Origin: Laguncularia racemosa
Taxonomy: Eukaryota > Streptophyta > Magnoliopsida > Myrtales > Combretaceae
Direction of reading: 5' to 3'
Length of the DNA: 64,000 nt
Assembly (NCBI GenBank): GCA_037954665.1
Contig: JBBMOL010000023.1
Location: forward strand, 3,038,001-3,102,000
Made by a program: the position numbers and the translations under genes. Each line of letters opens with the position of its first letter. Positions within the stretch are counted from its first letter, which is position 1. Positions 60,400-64,000 of this stretch are shown piece after piece. The notes under the pieces were generated by a model. That model searched no databases. It saw nothing but the letters and a program-made list of their open reading frames with translations, and was not told where the DNA came from.

Positions 60400-60493
60400 T
60401 ATGAAGAGATTCGACTAACTTGGACACAAGTCATGGTTCGAGTTAGGTTCGGTTCACTGGTCAGGTCGGATCACGGCACAAAGTGCTTTGCCC

Positions 60494-60559
60494 GGATTCG
60501 AACTCGTGACCATACCCCTACCCCGAGCATACAGGCCAACAAACGGACCAGCTGGGCTA
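60494..60559 (-). promoter_or_regulatory. Pol III-like A and B boxes inside solo LTR copy B
   Basis: On the minus strand TAGCCCAGCTGG (complement of 60548-60559) is A-box-like and AGTTCGAATCC (complement of 60494-60504) is B-box-like, preceded by GGTCACG. The fit to the B-box consensus is good. It is not a complete tRNA gene. Confidence 0.45.
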
Positions 60560-60797
60560 ACACATTTCTCTGTTTTTTCTTTAAACATAAATTACATATA
60601 AACGTAGCAAATTTTATTAATTTTATATTATTTAGAAATTCTAAATTTTAATAAAAATCCCTAAATATCTTTTATTGTTATTATTAGTGTATTATTCTTA
60701 TTTATTTATTTTTATCATTATTTTTTCTTCATGTCTAAAAAAAAATAGAAAAACACTAATAATAATTAGGAGACGAAAATTGGGTGTTTACACCAGG

Positions 60798-63700
60798 CAT
60801 AAAACCTAACATCTTATAAATGCACTTTAGCCCTCTACAAAACTTATGGCTATTTTACCTCTCTTGATTTGCTCTACCTATTCGACATATGCTCCTAAAG
60901 TTATTCATCTACTTCATTTTATTTTCCCTTTCATTCTTCTTTTCCTCTTTCAATTGATATCCTCTAGGACATTAATGACTCGTTTTTATAATCGGGATGA
61001 AATATGGGAGCAACTTTGGTGTGTTACAAAGAGGACCTAAGTGTCATATGACCTCATTTATTAATGTGTAGCACCTAAACTCATCCTCATATGAATATTT
61101 ACATAGTTATCGTGTTACTGACTATGTGATACATGTTTAGTTTGCACTTGAGAGTTGTTAGTTATACTTTTTCCTTGAAGTAGGCATCATTGGGAGCCCA
61201 CTAGTGTATTAGAAACTAAAAGTAGTAGTGTACTTGTGTATACAATAGTATTATCTACATACTCTATATCAGTTGATGCATTCTCATCAGGGTTAGTCTA
61301 ATTGATTGGATGTCCTATGTATATTATAAATGTAGTAATGGCTAAAATGGTCAACTCATATTGGTGGTATATACAAATTGTTACATTTAAGACATGCCCT
61401 ATAGTCTTTGGTAATATTAAGGTATTGTTTCTTAGAGTAACTCTTATGCATCTTAATAGAAATTGTGAATAAAAAATTTGTTAGACACTAAGAGTTTTCT
61501 TTTGTTTATTTTAGGGTTATATACCAATAATGTGGCTGGACTTTCACTAGGATGAGAACTCATCATCGTAGCTTACCAAGTGGGGTTATAGCATTTATAC
61601 AATCAACTGATAGAGTTATAGATATGCCATAAAGTAGATATTATCACTGCATTTATATGATAAACAAACTAAGTTAAGACCCATGTGTAGTAGATATACA
61701 ATTTCACATGCCTCCTAGAAATACTATTGATAAGATGTGGGGATTAACATTAAGGTTATAGTGGTATTGTCTTTGCACTTAAGGCTCACCTAGAGGTTGG
61801 TCATGAGTATCTACCTCACATTGAGGTTATCCTACCTACATAGGTCTTTTTCCTAGGTGTATTGCCATCAAGGATTATTAATCGGTATCCTAGACTCTAT
61901 GACTTGACAATATTTAGAGGCATTGATAGTGGTAATGGGGGCAACATTTGATATTTCAAAGGATGCTGCTAATATAAATGAGCTTAGCATTAATAGTGTA
62001 TTTGTGAGAGTCATCTCAGTTGAAAACAATGGTTGTAAGGTGGATTCACTAAGAGAGGATTTGAGATGGGAGGATTCACTTAATGATGCAACTGATGATA
62101 AGGTAGAGTACTTTCTTACTCACATGGCTAGTGAAAGTGGCAAAGTTGTTTGAAGAGGTTAATGTTGATGTGGGTATATTGATGAGGTTCATATTATCAA
62201 CGTAAATGAGGAGGATATCATGATCATTCTTAGTGATAGTAATGTACAAGAGATTGTGGATGTTAGTTTGTATACTAACATCAATGAGATCAGTTTTAAG
62301 GAGAGTGCCAATGAGGATACATACCCTTAAAGAGATTGTAGTAGAGTTGTTGTTCATGGTAGTTGAGGAACCATATTGGAGAATTAGTAAGATAGATTCT
62401 CAAGATTGAGCTTATGTGGTGATGGGAATTGGAAATTATGATCCTTTACCATCATTAATTCGAGGGCATGACCTAGCAAAGTTGGAGATGAACACAAGGT
62501 TAATAAAGAGTATATGTTATCCAGATTTAGGAGAGTAGTCTTTTAATGGTGAAACTAAGAGCTGAAATAGCTATGACGTAATGTTTTATCTTATATGGCT
62601 AAGTGAAGAGCTATCATAAATGCCTACACAAGATCAATTCTTTTGTCTTTTAGATATAAAATTTTGTAGGTATACATATATGCGTCACATATGGCACTAA
62701 ACTTATACATGTAATGTTGCATATATGATAGCTAACTTAAAAGGAAAGCATATATAAATCTATACGTGTTTAAAATTATCTAAGTAATGTTTTACTTTGT
62801 CTTATTGCAACTTCATTTATGTAATATAAATGTGATTAGAAATGATTATTCTAATTTACTTAATGAAATGAATTATAATATAGGAGAATATATAATCAAT
62901 TAAATATTTTATACATCTCAACAAATTGATGATACTGAGGAAATTAAATACATGGCTAATCATATCCTCCAAATAAAATGAAGGGAAAAACCCACTACTT
63001 CAACCTAAGCAATAATCCCCATTTGCTAATGGTAATCATTTAGCAATAGTCATAGGTGTTAGTGTTAGTATAGATTATTATGTAGCAGTAAGGTACATTT
63101 ATATTATACGACATATATTATTAAGGTAAAATCCATCGATGAGGAAGAATCATGATAATAACCTTGGCAGAGTAGTGAACTCACTTAAACTGGTCATTTG
63201 ACCTTATGAATGCAAATTGGTTCTTTGATGGTGAGCCTAGAAAATCTTTTATGGTCAATGATTAGATGGGTCAAATAAAAGGATATATTGAGGTATACAA
63301 AATCCATGGACATCAATGTTGACCACATGACACCTTACGGGCCTAAATTTGGTGGGATTCAAGAATGTAGACATTAGTTGGACCTATTACATAAGAATAT
63401 TTTAAACAAGTGTTTCATAAGGAAATTTTCCCATAGATTATACAAGTAAAGATGATTGTTAATTTGTTTTATGCATAGAAGGAGAAAACATTAGTATCAC
63501 AACATGAAAATGAGTTTAATAGATAGTTAAATAGGCTCATATGACTTACGTTATGAGCCTTCAAAGAAGTTGATGATCATCAAAGGATTTAAAATAGGTT
63601 TAATGTAAATTGGAAGACTATGATCTTAATACTTAAGTAGGATTACTAGACAAAGTTAGGCGACTAGGCAATGCATTCAATAATAGCGACATATGAAATT

Positions 63701-64000
63701 GAAATGGTCATTTTAGCATTATTGATAGACTATTTAGACTAAAGCATACCTCAAGCATAACACAACTACCACATATTACATTTGCAAAGAGAAATGAACA
63801 TGTTCCATTTCATTGAAAGAACAATGCTTGTTTCACTAGACTACAAGGCCCTTTGACAATAATGGGGGATTTAAGCTTGATATCTTCAAATGTAATGTTG
63901 ATACAACCCCTATAATTCATCAACTATTATTAAGAGTGTATACAAGGAGGGTAAAGTAGTGTAGTAGAGTATGTGTTTGTGGTCTATTGTGTATAGTGTA
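60798..64000 (+). other. Degraded sequence with weak retroelement gag hints, no supported gene
   Basis: Frames are short throughout. Around 63370-63620 the + strand, read through stops, gives a pattern like retrotransposon gag (FKQVFH-KEIFP, then KEKTLVSQHENEF), which may be an old copy. The frame at 61923-62153 (acidic, no known motif) and the overlapping minus frame at 62076-62357 are not supported by any feature. Confidence 0.3.

Larger units (their letters stand above)
59493..60792 (-). mobile_element. Solo LTR, inverted relative to the 34.5-kb copy (copy B)
   Basis: On the minus strand it starts TGTAAACACCC and ends AGACTCGACA, with a perfect 5-bp target duplication CCAGG (59488-59492 and 60793-60797). 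It shares CCCGCTATTCGGGATCAAAC and the tRNA-like boxes with copy A but lacks about 0.5 kb of middle sequence present there. An AAT microsatellite (60361-60397) lies inside. Confidence 0.82.

Noticed and set aside
62076..62357. 93-codon minus-strand frame overlapping a 76-codon plus-strand frame
   Set aside because: Mutually overlapping, AT-rich, no recognisable motif, within degraded sequence.

Overview
The window looks like a gene-poor, repeat-rich stretch of a flowering-plant nuclear genome, probably a eudicot. The evidence is AT-rich intergenic DNA, spliced genes with plant-type GT-AG introns, a chloroplast-targeted peptide-release-factor-like gene, a plant calmodulin-binding-domain protein, a plant F-box gene, and many plant LTR retrotransposons and MITEs. 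The species cannot be named from the sequence.

Layout. The left edge (about 0.4-4.3 kb, + strand) holds the large last coding exon of a calmodulin-binding protein of the PICBP type, followed by an apparent 3'-UTR intron. From 5 to 24.5 kb the DNA is mostly transposons: an LTR-like remnant (about 6-7.8 kb), a fold-back MITE, a tandemly duplicated DUF4283-type fragment, a complete but inactivated chromodomain Ty3/gypsy element nested in that fragment (12340-17989, TSD CTTTA), and an old Ty3/gypsy copy full of stops (19256-24444, TSD AATCT). The stretch from 24.5 to 34.5 kb has no gene I can support, but holds a diverged segmental repeat, a 250-bp TIR element and a Mutator-like MITE with a 9-bp TSD. 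A solo LTR (34541-36416, TSD TATGT) precedes a small intact single-exon gene at 36737-36994. A roughly 180-bp minisatellite lies at 41551-42140.

The best-resolved gene is on the minus strand at 42956-48240. It has seven coding exons that I could splice in frame to 420 codons, and it encodes a PrfB3-like plastid protein of the release-factor-2 family that lacks the GGQ motif. Next comes an F-box gene on the minus strand (49501-56218), split by a young, nearly intact Ty3/gypsy element of CRM-like type (49729-55688, TSD CCTCA) and also carrying two frameshifts. The right end holds a hAT-like element (58566-59302, TSD CTCTTGAT), a second solo LTR of the 34.5-kb family in opposite orientation (59493-60792, TSD CCAGG), and degraded sequence with weak gag-like hints.

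The host genes do not form an operon or a visible pathway. From memory, the Arabidopsis relatives of the calmodulin-binding gene and the F-box gene carry adjacent locus numbers. If so, the window may be an old gene neighbourhood inflated by transposons. I found no CRISPR, no rRNA, no convincing tRNA gene and no undescribed multi-gene system. The most unusual items are the exact retrotransposon split of the F-box gene, Pol III-like A/B boxes inside a solo-LTR family, and arrays of a self-complementary CACGGCCGTG motif in the young element's LTRs.
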